Below are positions 1 through 8,972 of a stretch of 64,000 nt of DNA, piece after piece. Position 1 is the first letter of the stretch. Each line of letters opens with the position of its first letter. Under the pieces are notes generated by a model, which searched no databases, was not told the origin of the DNA, and worked only from the letters and a program-made list of their open reading frames with translations. Made by a program: the position numbers and the translations under genes. Origin of the DNA: Polyangiaceae bacterium (GTDB lineage Bacteria; Myxococcota_A; Polyangia; Polyangiales; Polyangiaceae); assembly GCA_025937895.1 (NCBI GenBank), contig JAICQL010000004.1, positions 33,699 through 97,698 of the forward strand, read 5' to 3'.

Positions 1-88
1 CATGAGGCTGTGCGGCATGAGGCTGTGCGGCATGAGGCTGTGCGGCATGAGGCTGTGCGGCATGAGGCTGTGCAGCATGAGGTTGTAG
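1..88. repeat. 15-bp tandem repeat at window edge
   Basis: A 15-bp unit (CATGAGGCTGTGCGG) is repeated head to tail from the first base: four identical copies, a fifth with one change, then a decaying sixth. The period is five codons. The array continues off the left edge, so its full length is unknown. Confidence 0.9.
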
Positions 89-120
89 AAGCCCACCCGT
101 CATGGGGCCGACCGTCGTAG
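1..120 (+). CDS. possible 3' end of a gene encoding an HEAVR pentapeptide-repeat tail (partial)
   Basis: The first forward frame is open from the window edge to a TAG at 118-120. It reads as repeated HEAVR pentapeptides followed by a short non-repetitive end. The charged pentapeptide resembles the EAKLP tail of the epimerase at 60437-61639, which favours this frame over the alternative MRLCG-type frame that stops at 86-88. No domain is visible and the start lies outside the window. The repeat could also be non-coding or coding on the other strand. Confidence 0.3.
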   Translation, partial: HEAVRHEAVRHEAVRHEAVRHEAVQHEVVEAHPSWGRPS

Positions 121-167
121 AGCCCACCCCGTTGTAGAACGAGCCGCAGTCGCCTACTGCTAGCGCC

Positions 168-1670
168 GTGAGCTGGCTCGACATGACCGCCGCCGGCACG
201 GGGCTGTTCGGCGCCGCACTGGCAACGCTGCTGATGGTGGTCGCCTTCGTCGTGTTGCCGCGGGGCGAACGGTATCTGGCGCGCGGCCCCCTGGTGCTCT
301 TGCTGCTGCACCTGCTCGTGGTGCGGATCGAGGACACCCTGCCGCCCGAGGGCCTTGGCCGGCAGTTTCTCAGCTTCATCGCCGCCGCCGCGATCTTTGG
401 CTCGATCGCCCGCAGCATCTTCCTGATCGGGGTGCTGTCCAGCATCGCCCGGCGTTTTACCCGGCCCTGGCCGCGCATCTTGCGCGACCTGTTGCAGGGC
501 TTCCTGTACTTCGGCGTCGCGCTGCTGGCCTTGCGCACCGCCGGGGTGGAGCCCACCTCACTGCTCGCCACCTCGGCGCTGCTCACCGCGGTCATCGGTC
601 TGTCCTTGCAGGAGACGCTGGGCAACCTGTTTGCCGGGCTGTCGCTGCAGGCGCAGCCGCCGTTCTCCGTCGGTGACTGGCTGCAATTTGCCGAGGGCCC
701 CGACGGCACCGGGCGCGTGCTGGAGATCAACTGGCGCGCCACCCACCTGGTCACCTTGAGCGAGATCGAGGTGATCGTGCCCAACGGCGTGATCGCCAAG
801 GCCGCGCTGAAGAACTTCTCGCGCCCGACCCCGCTGGTGCGCCACAGCACCAGCGTCATCTTCTCCGACGCCGTCTCGCCGCAGCGGCTGCAGGAGCTGG
901 TGCAGCGCGTGCTGGCTGATCTGCCGGGCGTGCTCGCGGCGCCCGCGCCGCTGGTGCAGCTGGGCCATTTCGTCGAGCGCGGCGCCACGTACAACATCCG
1001 CTACTTCGTCGAGGACTACGCGCGCATCGAGCCGACGGAGGGCGAGTTTCGCAAGCGCCTGTGGTACGAGCTGCGGCGCGCCCAGCTGGAGCTGCCGGCG
1101 AATCGCAGCCGGGTGGAGGCCACGCCGGCGATCATCACCTCCCTGCGCGATCCACCGAACCTGGCCGCCAGCGAGAAGCCGCTGAACGAGCGGCTGGCGC
1201 AGGTCGATTTCCTGGCGGGGGTGAGCCCCGAGGTGATCGAGCGCCTGCTGCCGGGCACCAGCTCGGCCAGCTACGCCCCCGGCGAGGTCATCATCCGCGC
1301 GGGTGATCCTGGCGGTGAGCTGTTCGTGCTGGAGCGCGGCAGCGTGGAGGTGCTGGCCAGGCGCAAGGGGGGGCCGGAGGCCAGGGTCGCGGCGCTCTCG
1401 GCGGGGCAGTTTTTCGGTGAGGCGGCGCTGAACTCCGACGAGCTGCGCTCGGCCACCGTGCGCGCCACCGCCGAGTGCCAGGTGCTGGTGATCAGCGCTG
1501 CGTCGCTGCGCGCCGCGGTGGAGCTGGACCGAGCCATCGCCGAACGCCTCACCGCCCGCCTCGCCACCCGCCTGGTCGAGCTGAATCAGGCGCTGGCCGA
1601 GCACGCCGATGGCGACGAAGAGCGGAGGAGCCTGCAGCTCATCGACATGGTCAAGCGCTTCTTCGCCTGA
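168..1670 (+). CDS. MscS-family mechanosensitive channel with C-terminal cyclic-nucleotide-binding domain
   Basis: Inner-membrane channel of 500 residues. Hydrophobic segments lie near residues 11-30, 41-53, 68-90 and 107-123. They are followed by the pore-lining MscS region (about 130-175) with the family signature VIGLSLQETLGNLFAGLSLQ and the beta domain opening FSVGDWLQ. From about residue 347 to 470 there is a cNMP-binding/CAP-like domain, including a GQFFGEAAL phosphate-binding-cassette-like stretch near 414. MscS channels release solutes on hypo-osmotic shock; the cNMP domain suggests extra gating by a cyclic nucleotide (inference). The start is a GTG at 168, since the reading makes MSWLDM; an ATG at 183 is an alternative. 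It stands alone upstream of ppnP. Confidence 0.85.
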   Translation: MSWLDMTAAGTGLFGAALATLLMVVAFVVLPRGERYLARGPLVLLLLHLLVVRIEDTLPPEGLGRQFLSFIAAAAIFGSIARSIFLIGVLSSIARRFTRPWPRILRDLLQGFLYFGVALLALRTAGVEPTSLLATSALLTAVIGLSLQETLGNLFAGLSLQAQPPFSVGDWLQFAEGPDGTGRVLEINWRATHLVTLSEIEVIVPNGVIAKAALKNFSRPTPLVRHSTSVIFSDAVSPQRLQELVQRVLADLPGVLAAPAPLVQLGHFVERGATYNIRYFVEDYARIEPTEGEFRKRLWYELRRAQLELPANRSRVEATPAIITSLRDPPNLAASEKPLNERLAQVDFLAGVSPEVIERLLPGTSSASYAPGEVIIRAGDPGGELFVLERGSVEVLARRKGGPEARVAALSAGQFFGEAALNSDELRSATVRATAECQVLVISAASLRAAVELDRAIAERLTARLATRLVELNQALAEHADGDEERRSLQLIDMVKRFFA

Positions 1671-1735
1671 GGCAGCAGCCCGCTCGCAGCCGATTTCCAG
1701 GCACCTGGCGCGGCGGAGTTGATATATGCCGCGGC

Positions 1736-2053
1736 ATGAGCAGCGAATTGTCCAATGTCACCGTCACGGCGAAGGCCAATGTCTATTTTGATGGCAAGGT
1801 GGTCAGCCACAGCGTGCGCCTGGCCGATGGCAGCAAGAAGACGATCGGGCTGATCTACCCCGGCGAATATCACTTCGGCACCCAGGCGCCGGAGCGCATG
1901 GAGATCATCGCCGGCAGCTGCACGGTGCGCCTCGACGGGCAACCGAGCAGCAAGGAATATTCTAGCGGCAGCTTCTTCGACGTGCCCGGCAGCAGCGGCT
2001 TCACCATCCAGGTGCAGGGCGGCATCACCGAGTACATCTGCTCCTTCGGTTGA
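1736..2053 (+). CDS. ppnP: pyrimidine/purine nucleoside phosphorylase, small cupin-like protein
   Basis: 105-residue protein of the PpnP (formerly YaiE/DUF1255) family, which phosphorolyses nucleosides to base plus ribose 1-phosphate in the cytoplasm. Family-typical stretches seen are NVYFDGKVVSHSV, TIGLIYPGEYHFGTQAPERM and the cupin core GSFFDVPGSSGFTI, and the length is close to the roughly 95 residues of known members. I place the start at the ATG at 1736; the frame is open further upstream, but that part has no family similarity. It lies 66 bp after the MscS gene and 39 bp before a GH3 gene, on the same strand. Confidence 0.9.
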   Translation: MSSELSNVTVTAKANVYFDGKVVSHSVRLADGSKKTIGLIYPGEYHFGTQAPERMEIIAGSCTVRLDGQPSSKEYSSGSFFDVPGSSGFTIQVQGGITEYICSFG

Positions 2054-2092
2054 CGCCGGCGCGGGCTCTGAACGAAGCTGGAGCCCGCCGCC

Positions 2093-3685
2093 ATGAAGTA
2101 CACGCTCCAGCTCACATCTCAAGCGCGCACCCTGGCCGAGGGCCTGTCGCTGCGCGAAGCCTGGCTCCAGGTTTGTCTGCCGCTGCTCAACTTCGAGCCG
2201 CGTGAGCCGCTGGGCGGCGCGCACATCCCGCGCGGCCCGCGCGACAAGGTCCAGGCTCAGGCCGCCGCCTTGCGGCGCGCCTGCAGCACCCCGGAGCGCG
2301 CCATCCCGCCACTGTGTACGGCCGATCTCGAGTGCGGCGCCGGGCGCGCCGTGCTCGGCTGCACGGAGTTTCCGGATCTGATGGCGCTGGGCGCCAACGA
2401 CTCGGAGGAGCTGGCGTACGAGGTGGGCAAGGTCACCGCGCTGGAGGCGCGCGCGGCCGGCATCAACTGGAGCTTCTCGCCCTGCGTCGACCTGGCCGCG
2501 CTGGCAGACAACCCGGTGGTGTCCACGCGCAGCGTGGGGCGCAACGTGGAGCAGGTCATCCGCGTGGCGCGCGGCTACCTGCGCGGCCTGCAGGAGCACG
2601 GCGTCGCCGCCACGCTCAAGCACTTTCCCGGCGACGGTCACTCCACCTTCGATCAACACCTGACCACCTCGCACAACCCGCTGTCGCGCCCCGCCTGGTG
2701 GGAGGGGCCGGGCCGCGTGTATCGCGAGCTGATCAAGGCTGGCGCCCGCACCATCATGGCTGGCCACATCGCGTTGCCTGCGTTTGACGCCGCGGACGCG
2801 CGCGGCCTGTATCCGCCGGCCACGGTCTCGCGCCGGCTGCTGACGGATCTGCTGCGCGGTGAGCTGGGCTTCGAGGGCATCATCGTCTCCGACGCCATGG
2901 GCATGGGTGGCGTGGCGGGCTTCGTGCCCCCGTTCGAGGCCTACGCGCGCTTCCTGGAGGCGGGTGGCGACTGCGTGCTGTTCGCGCGGGTGACAGAGCG
3001 CCGCTTCTGGCCCGAGTTCGAGCGCGCGCTGCGCGAGAAGCTCATCAGCGAGCAGACGGTGTACGAGCGCGCCGCGCGCATGGTGCAGTTCAAGCTGGAT
3101 CAGGGCTTACTGCGGGCCGAGGGCGGCGCCGAGCCGGCGGCAGACCCGGCGTTTGACGGCGTGGCTCACATCCGCCTGGCGCAGCGCGTGGCGGAAGGGG
3201 CTGCCACTCTCGTGCGTGATCGCGAGCAGACCTTGCCCTTCAAGCTGGAGCGCCAGACGAGGGTGCTGCACGTCGTGCTCGCTGGCCCCAACTACCCGCA
3301 GTATGAAGATCAGCTGGCCGCCTATGCTGCGCTGACGCGCGCCCTGGGCGAGCGCTGCCACGTGGAGGAGCTGACGGATCCCGGGCCCCACGTGCTGTTC
3401 GAGCGGGTGGACCAGTTCGATCTGGTGGTGTGCTCGGTGGGTGCCGCCACCAGCTGGGGCGTGAGCGTGGCGCGCCTGCATGGCCCGCTGTGTCGCAACC
3501 TGATGGAGGGCTGGATGCGTCTGGGCACGCCCGTCGTGTTCGTGAGCCACATCCACCCCTTCGTGCATCAGGAGTTCGAGCCGCTGATGGATTGCGTGAT
3601 CAACACCTTCCGCAGCTTGCCCTCCAGCGGCGCGCGCATCGTGCGCGGCATCACCGGCGAGCAGCCGTTCACGGGTACTTTCTGA
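2093..3685 (+). CDS. glycoside hydrolase family 3, NagZ-like beta-N-acetylhexosaminidase candidate
   Basis: 530 residues without an obvious signal peptide, so probably cytoplasmic. The GH3 TIM barrel spans about residues 30-340. It carries KHFPGDG at 176-182 followed by D187-Q-H189, the Asp-x-His dyad that in NagZ-type GH3 enzymes supplies the acid/base, and the nucleophile Asp267 in SDAMGMG. NagZ enzymes release N-acetylglucosamine from muropeptides or chitin fragments. Unlike the compact single-domain NagZ (about 340 residues), this one has a C-terminal domain of about 190 residues like multi-domain GH3 enzymes. Substrate is therefore inferred only. The ATG at 2093 follows ppnP by 39 bp. 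Confidence 0.8.
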   Translation: MKYTLQLTSQARTLAEGLSLREAWLQVCLPLLNFEPREPLGGAHIPRGPRDKVQAQAAALRRACSTPERAIPPLCTADLECGAGRAVLGCTEFPDLMALGANDSEELAYEVGKVTALEARAAGINWSFSPCVDLAALADNPVVSTRSVGRNVEQVIRVARGYLRGLQEHGVAATLKHFPGDGHSTFDQHLTTSHNPLSRPAWWEGPGRVYRELIKAGARTIMAGHIALPAFDAADARGLYPPATVSRRLLTDLLRGELGFEGIIVSDAMGMGGVAGFVPPFEAYARFLEAGGDCVLFARVTERRFWPEFERALREKLISEQTVYERAARMVQFKLDQGLLRAEGGAEPAADPAFDGVAHIRLAQRVAEGAATLVRDREQTLPFKLERQTRVLHVVLAGPNYPQYEDQLAAYAALTRALGERCHVEELTDPGPHVLFERVDQFDLVVCSVGAATSWGVSVARLHGPLCRNLMEGWMRLGTPVVFVSHIHPFVHQEFEPLMDCVINTFRSLPSSGARIVRGITGEQPFTGTF

Positions 3686-3711
3686 GCGCCGCACGGCTTT
3701 CGGCTGGCGGG

Positions 3712-5748
3712 GTGACGGCGCGGCAGGCTCAGCGGGTGCGGCCGTCTTTGGCGCGCGCACTCGGCCCGTCGCTGCTGCTCTCGTCGCTGCTGCTCTCTTC
3801 GTTGTCGGCGTGCTCGCGGCCGCAGCGCGCCGCGCCCGCGCCTGCGCAGGCCACCAACCAGGACCCGGTGTTCCAGCCCGCGGCGCCCGCTGGCCCCATG
3901 CGCTGCTTGCCACCAGCGCAGCCGCACGCGGTCGTGCAAGCCGCTCGCGAGGCGGAGGGCTTTCCCAGCAAGAGCTGCCTGGCCCGGGCGCAGGCGCTGC
4001 TGAGCCAGATGACCCTGCCGGAGAAGGTGGGGCAGATGCTGCAGGCGGATCGTACGCGCGTGCAGGGCGATCAGATCGCACGCCAGGCATTTGGCTCCAT
4101 CCTCTCCGGCGGTGGCTCCGGGCCGGAGCAGAACACGCCCGTCGAGTGGGCGCGCATGGTGAATGGCTATCGCGCTCAGTCGCTGCAGAGTCGTCTGGGC
4201 ATCCCGCTCCTGTACGGGGTGGACGCGGTGCACGGTCACAACAACGTTGGTGGCGCCGTGATCTTTCCGCACAACATCGGCCTGGGCGCGAGCCGCGATG
4301 CCGGGCTGGTGCAGCGCATCGGTCGCGCCACGGCGCTGGAGGTGGCCGCCACGGGGGTGGACTGGACCTTCGCGCCGGTGGTCACGGCCGCGCGCGACGA
4401 GCGCTGGGGCCGCACGTACGAGGCATTCGGCGAGGCGCCGGAGCTCGCTGAAGAGCTGGGCCCGGCGCTGATTCGCGGCCTGCAGGGCGAGCGGCTGGGG
4501 GCGCGCCCCGACAGCGTGCTGGCCTGCGCCAAGCACTACCTGGGCGACGGCTACACGCAGGGCGGGCGCGATCAAGGCAACAGCGTGCTCTCGCCCGAGC
4601 AGCTGGAGCGCGAGGTCTTGCCCGCGTACCGGAAGGCCATCGCCTCGGGCGTGGGCTCGATCATGGTCTCCTTCAGCAGCGTGGATGGGGTGAAGATGCA
4701 CTGCCACGGCCCGCTGCTGAATGACGTGCTCAAGGGGCAGCTCGGCTTCGGCGGCCTGTTGGTGAGTGACTGGCGCGGCGTGGAGCAGCTGCCGGGTGAC
4801 GCGCTGGCGCAGCTGGCCAGTGGCATCAACGCCGGCATCGACATGGTCATGGCGCCCAGCGCGCACCTCGGCTTCCTGGAGCAGCTCGCGCAGCTGGTGC
4901 CGGATCGAGTGCCGCTGGCGCGCATCGATGACGCCGTGACCCGCATCCTGAGCGTCAAGTGTGCGCTCGGTAAGCTGGACGGCAGCCGCTTCGCGCGCGG
5001 GCCCGATGGCGCGCTGGCGCTCTCGAAGGATCTCGAGCGGGTGGGCTCTGCGGAGCACCGCGCGCTGGCGCGGGAGGCAGTGCGCTCGTCGCTGGTGTTG
5101 CTGGAGAACTCTGCTTCACTGCTGCCGCTGAAGAAGTCGCTGCGCCGCATCCACGTGGCCGGTAGCCATGCGGACGACATCGGCAATCAGAGCGGCGGCT
5201 GGACCATCAAGTGGCAGGGCCAGCCGGGCGCCATCACCGAGGGCACCACCTTGCGCGAGGCGGTGCAGGCAGCCGTGGCTCCGGGCACCGAGGTCAGCTA
5301 CTCGCTGGACGGCAGCGGCGCGGAGGGGGCCGACGTGGCCATCGCCGCCATCGGTGAGCGGCCGTACGCCGAGGGCCACGGCGATGACGCGCGGCTCGAG
5401 CTGCCGCCCGCGGGGCGCGAGCTGGTGACCCGGCTGAAGGCAGCGGGCCTGCCCGTGGTGGTCGTGTTGATGACGGGGCGGCCGCTGCTGCTCGGCGAGC
5501 TGCCGCGCACGGCGGATGCGCTGGTGGCTGCATGGCTGCCCGGCACTGAAGCGCAGGGCATCACCGACGTGCTGTTTGGTGATCACGGCTTCACGGGCAA
5601 GCTGCCGCACAGCTGGCCGCGCACCCTCGAGCAGGTGCCGATCAACGTCGGGGATGCCAGCTACGATCCGCTTTACGCCTACGGCTTTGGCCTGAGCTAC
5701 GCGCCGGCAGCGAGCCCTTCGCCCGCAGCGAGCCCTGCGCGGCGCTGA
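3712..5748 (+). CDS. secreted GH3 beta-glucosidase lipoprotein
   Basis: About 678 residues. I chose the GTG at 3712 because the next residues form a lipoprotein signal (ALGPSLLLSSLLLSSLSAC, acylated Cys near residue 34); a GTG at 3736 is also possible. Further upstream the open frame overlaps the previous GH3 gene and is not coding. The GH3 N-domain shows the substrate-site stretch YGVDAVHGHNN, KHYLGDG and the nucleophile Asp near residue 353 in SDWRGVEQ, and is followed by the alpha/beta-sandwich C-domain. There is no D-x-H dyad of NagZ type, which fits a BglX-like beta-glucosidase hydrolysing oligoglucosides at the outer membrane or periplasm. It ends in a Ser/Pro/Ala-rich tail. It follows the preceding GH3 gene by 26 bp, likely co-transcribed. 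Confidence 0.85.
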   Translation: MTARQAQRVRPSLARALGPSLLLSSLLLSSLSACSRPQRAAPAPAQATNQDPVFQPAAPAGPMRCLPPAQPHAVVQAAREAEGFPSKSCLARAQALLSQMTLPEKVGQMLQADRTRVQGDQIARQAFGSILSGGGSGPEQNTPVEWARMVNGYRAQSLQSRLGIPLLYGVDAVHGHNNVGGAVIFPHNIGLGASRDAGLVQRIGRATALEVAATGVDWTFAPVVTAARDERWGRTYEAFGEAPELAEELGPALIRGLQGERLGARPDSVLACAKHYLGDGYTQGGRDQGNSVLSPEQLEREVLPAYRKAIASGVGSIMVSFSSVDGVKMHCHGPLLNDVLKGQLGFGGLLVSDWRGVEQLPGDALAQLASGINAGIDMVMAPSAHLGFLEQLAQLVPDRVPLARIDDAVTRILSVKCALGKLDGSRFARGPDGALALSKDLERVGSAEHRALAREAVRSSLVLLENSASLLPLKKSLRRIHVAGSHADDIGNQSGGWTIKWQGQPGAITEGTTLREAVQAAVAPGTEVSYSLDGSGAEGADVAIAAIGERPYAEGHGDDARLELPPAGRELVTRLKAAGLPVVVVLMTGRPLLLGELPRTADALVAAWLPGTEAQGITDVLFGDHGFTGKLPHSWPRTLEQVPINVGDASYDPLYAYGFGLSYAPAASPSPAASPARR

Positions 5749-5764
5749 GCGCGTAACGGCGCTC
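5747..5764. terminator. possible bidirectional hairpin terminator between convergent genes
   Basis: A 6-bp GC-rich stem (GAGCGC / GCGCTC) with a 6-nt loop covers the stop codons of the convergent GH3 and CorA genes, which are only 14 bp apart. There is no T tract, so termination is inferred from position only. Confidence 0.3.
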
Positions 5765-6731
5765 ACAGCCACTTGGCGGCGCGAAAGCGCAGATACAGAA
5801 AGCAGCAGACGCTGACCATCAAGGCCAGCGCCGCCGGATATCCGTACGTCCATTGCAGGTCCGGCATGTGGCTGAAGTTCATGCCCCAGATGCCGGCCAT
5901 GGCCGGGATGACCGCCACGATGGCGGCCCACGCCGCCAGCCGCTTGGTGACCTCGCTCTCCTCGATCGTCACCATCGACAGGTTCACCTGGATGGCAGTG
6001 GAGATGGTGTCGCGGATGCTCTCGGTGGCGCCGTTGATGCGGCGCAGGTGATCGTACACGTTGCGAAAATACTCCTGGCTCGGAGCGCAGAGCGTCGGCA
6101 CACGGCTGCCGGTGAGCTTGCCCACCGCCTCCATCAGCGGGCTCACCGCGTGGCGCAGCTCACTGACCTTGCCCTTGAGCACATACAGGCGCTCGATGTT
6201 GTTGCGCCCGGCGCCGCGCGTGAAGATCTGGCCTTCGATCTGATCCAGCTCTGCCTCCAGCGCCTCCAGCACGGGGAAGTAGCGATCGACCACTGCGTCC
6301 AGCAGCGCGTACGCGACGAACGCCGAGCCCTGCCGCAAGAGGTGCGGCTCGCGCTCGGCGCGCGCGCGCACCCCCAGAAAGCCGTGCTCGCTCCGGTTGC
6401 GCACCGAGACGACGTAGTGAGGGCCGACGAACACGTCCACCTCGCCCAGGCGCAGCTCGCCTTGCACCAGCTCCACCATCGGCACGACGAAGAACAGCGA
6501 GTCGCCGTACTCCTGGATCTTGGGGCGCTGGTGGCCCTGCACCGCGTCCTCCACCGCCAGCTCGTGCAGGCCGAACTGCCGCTGCACGATGGCCAGCTCC
6601 TCCGGAGTGGGATCCTTCAGCGCCACCCAAACGAAGCTGTCCTCCTCCTCTGCTGTCCAGCAGCTGTTCTCGTCCATGGGGATGTCGCGGATCTTCTTCC
6701 CCTCCTGGTACAGCACGCAGTTGATCAGCAT
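5763..6731 (-). CDS. corA: CorA-family magnesium/divalent metal transporter
   Basis: 322-residue inner-membrane protein. The long N-terminal cytoplasmic domain contains the characteristic EDAVQGHQRPKIQEYGDSLF stretch. Two transmembrane helices lie at about 263-283 and 295-314, with the diagnostic GMN motif at 283-285 at the end of the first. CorA pentamers import Mg2+ (some members Co2+ or Zn2+). The start MLINCVLY is the only plausible one. It converges with the GH3 lipoprotein gene and has no obvious operon partner. Confidence 0.92.
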   Translation of the reverse strand: MLINCVLYQEGKKIRDIPMDENSCWTAEEEDSFVWVALKDPTPEELAIVQRQFGLHELAVEDAVQGHQRPKIQEYGDSLFFVVPMVELVQGELRLGEVDVFVGPHYVVSVRNRSEHGFLGVRARAEREPHLLRQGSAFVAYALLDAVVDRYFPVLEALEAELDQIEGQIFTRGAGRNNIERLYVLKGKVSELRHAVSPLMEAVGKLTGSRVPTLCAPSQEYFRNVYDHLRRINGATESIRDTISTAIQVNLSMVTIEESEVTKRLAAWAAIVAVIPAMAGIWGMNFSHMPDLQWTYGYPAALALMVSVCCFLYLRFRAAKWL

Positions 6732-6880
6732 GGGCCTCTACCTCGGCGAGCGCGCAACGTGGCCGCGCGGGCACACCACCTGGCTCGCCTGGCCCCGGTA
6801 GCCTTTCGCGGGCCTCCAGGCAACCCGTCTGGCCCGCTCGTGCGCCGTTCATCCGCCGCGAGCGCGGCACCCTCGCGGCT

Positions 6881-7549
6881 TCAAGCCTTGCGGATCGGAT
6901 CGCTCCGTGTTCCAGAGCGGAAGGTCGGAGCACTTTGCAACGCCGCGGGCGAACGCGCCTCAGGCGGCGCCGCACCGAGGGCACGGGCTCGGGGATGCGC
7001 CCGTGCAGGGCCGCCGGGCACGCGGCTCTCCTCCAGCCGGGGTGAGCACCAGTGGCGCAGGCTGGGGCTGAGCGCCACTCCGCCCGCATCCAGCAGCTCG
7101 ACCGCGCAGGTCAGGGCCTCGTGAAAATCCGTGAAATACCGGGTGGGCCGTGCGGGCCGATAGAGCCACTCGATCGCCGTCATCGCGCCGCGGATCAGCG
7201 GCGAGTCCACGATCACGATCGCGCCCAGCGACCACTTCGCCGCGTCGCTCGCAAAACGAGCGGACTCCTCGGCGAAGCGCCGGCGCGTCTTTGCGTCCGG
7301 CATGGCCTGCGACGCGCGCACGTCACTGACCGCGACGAAGCGGAGCTGACGCCGGCACAGCCAGCGATAGTACTCGAACACGCCGGGCACATCGGTCGCG
7401 GTGAGCGTGCGCCGCGTCACCAGCAAGCTGATTGGCAACAGCTCCTCGTAAAACTCGTATCCCTCCGCGCTGCTGCTGACAGAATGCGCAGGCTGCCTCG
7501 TGGGTCCCATCACCTCGGGCAGGAAAGGAACCGTGAGACACCAGCTCAC
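6881..7549 (-). CDS. hypothetical protein, possible STAS/SpoIIAA-like fold
   Basis: 222 residues (or 209 if the ATG at 7510 is used). No family recognised with confidence. The central 120 residues alternate strands and helices and contain DFHEALTCAVELL near the end, a pattern seen in SpoIIAA-like/STAS regulators of Myxococcota, but no diagnostic motif is present. The C-terminal 60 residues are Ala/Pro/Arg-rich and probably disordered. No signal peptide or membrane segment. It lies between corA and an O-methyltransferase gene, all on the minus strand with gaps above 100 bp. Confidence 0.5.
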   Translation of the reverse strand: MSWCLTVPFLPEVMGPTRQPAHSVSSSAEGYEFYEELLPISLLVTRRTLTATDVPGVFEYYRWLCRRQLRFVAVSDVRASQAMPDAKTRRRFAEESARFASDAAKWSLGAIVIVDSPLIRGAMTAIEWLYRPARPTRYFTDFHEALTCAVELLDAGGVALSPSLRHWCSPRLEESRVPGGPARAHPRARALGAAPPEARSPAALQSAPTFRSGTRSDPIRKA

Positions 7550-7653
7550 GTCAAGAGGCGTTGCTCGAGCGAGCTGTTTCGACCGAAAAGCCGAGCCCAG
7601 CGCGGAGCGAGCGTGCCGGGTGGAAACAATCGCGCAGTCCGGCCGGCGCGGCT

Positions 7654-8796
7654 TCAGATCGCCTCACCCTCGATCACGTTGATGGTCGGAAAGCGAAACA
7701 CGCGACGGTAGCGGAACCCCGCCTGCTCCAGTAGCCCCTTGAACTCCGCCACGTCCCGCTCGCGACCGTCATCGCAGACCACCGCCATCTGCAGGTCGGC
7801 ACGCGTGGCGAGCAGGTCGCGCGTGCAGCGCTCCGCCAGCGCCTCACACAGAATCATGCGTGCGCCGACTGAGGCGGCACGGCGCACGTTCTGCAGCAGG
7901 CGCACGCAGGTGGCGTCGTCCCAGTCGTGCAGGATGTTCTTCATCAGGTACGCGTCGCAGCCGGACGGCACGGACTCGAAGAAGCTGCCCGGGCTGAGCT
8001 CGATCCGGTCCGCGACCCCGCGCTGCTCCAGCAGCTTCTGCGCAGAGACGAGCACGCCGGGGCTATCCAGCAGAACACCGCGCAGCCTGGGGTGGCGCAG
8101 CACGAGCTCGCTCAGCAAGAGCCCTCGGCCACCGCCCACATCGCACAGGCGCTGCACCTCGCCGAATGGGTACAGCTGGGCGATGGCCGGTGCGTCGGCG
8201 GCAGTCAGCCCCATCATGCAGTCCGCAAAGATCGCGCGCTCGTCCGGGTGCGCCTCGAACCAGTCCCACACGCTCGCGCCATGCACCTTGCGGAACGCGC
8301 TCTGGCCCGTGCGCAAGGTCTCGGACAGCTCGCTCCAGGCGGCCACGTTGGAGCCGGAGGAGAAGTACAGCAGCCACTCGCGCACGCGCGAGAGCTGGCC
8401 CGAGCGCAGCGGCAGGGACAGCCGGTTGTTGGCGAACGTGCCGTCGCTGCTCATGCTGAAGATACCGCGGTTGGCCAGCTCGCGCAGCGCACGGTGCAAC
8501 ACGCCGGCGTTCAGACCCAGCTCCCGCGCGATCACCTCGGCGGTGGCGGGCCCGCGAGTGGCCAGGAAATCGGCGATGTCAAAGCGCGCGATGGCGCCCA
8601 GCAGCGCCGTCTTGCACACGCCCGTTGCGTGCTCAAACAGGGTCAGCTCCGCAGGCGACAGCAGCTCCGTCAGCCGCACCAGCGCGTTGCGCACGGCCAG
8701 CATGCAACGCACCGCCGCGGCAGGAGGAGGAGCGGGCAGCGCGGTGGCTGGCAGCTCGAGCCGGGAGGGGGGAGGGAGCGGTAGATAGGTCGGCAT
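7654..8796 (-). CDS. SAM-dependent O-methyltransferase (acetylserotonin/hydroxyneurosporene type)
   Basis: About 380 residues from the ATG at 8796; the frame extends upstream to 8976 but without conserved sequence. The N-terminal half (about 45-140) is the winged-helix dimerisation domain of small-molecule O-methyltransferases. The catalytic half has SAM motif I DVGGGRG at 219-225 and the family signature ILHDWDD with the catalytic-type His at 290. Such enzymes methylate phenolic or polyketide hydroxyls, so a role in secondary metabolism is plausible but the substrate is unknown. There are no biosynthetic neighbours. Confidence 0.8.
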   Translation of the reverse strand: MPTYLPLPPPSRLELPATALPAPPPAAAVRCMLAVRNALVRLTELLSPAELTLFEHATGVCKTALLGAIARFDIADFLATRGPATAEVIARELGLNAGVLHRALRELANRGIFSMSSDGTFANNRLSLPLRSGQLSRVREWLLYFSSGSNVAAWSELSETLRTGQSAFRKVHGASVWDWFEAHPDERAIFADCMMGLTAADAPAIAQLYPFGEVQRLCDVGGGRGLLLSELVLRHPRLRGVLLDSPGVLVSAQKLLEQRGVADRIELSPGSFFESVPSGCDAYLMKNILHDWDDATCVRLLQNVRRAASVGARMILCEALAERCTRDLLATRADLQMAVVCDDGRERDVAEFKGLLEQAGFRYRRVFRFPTINVIEGEAI

Positions 8797-8972
8797 CGTG
8801 CTCAGGTTCGCATGCCTTGCGGCCGGGGCGGCGAGCTTTGCGATGACGAACGCGGCGCGTTCCGCGACGCCACTGGAGCACGAGATTCTGCTCCGAGCCT
8901 GGCAGCCCGGGCTGGATAACCGGGTGCGGCGCGGCTCGTACCCGGGCGGCGCCAGCCCGCAGCGGGAGCGGC

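Noticed and set aside
3430..3711. N-terminal extension of the second GH3 gene
   Set aside because: This part overlaps the preceding GH3 gene in another frame; the lipoprotein signal just after 3712 fixes the real start.
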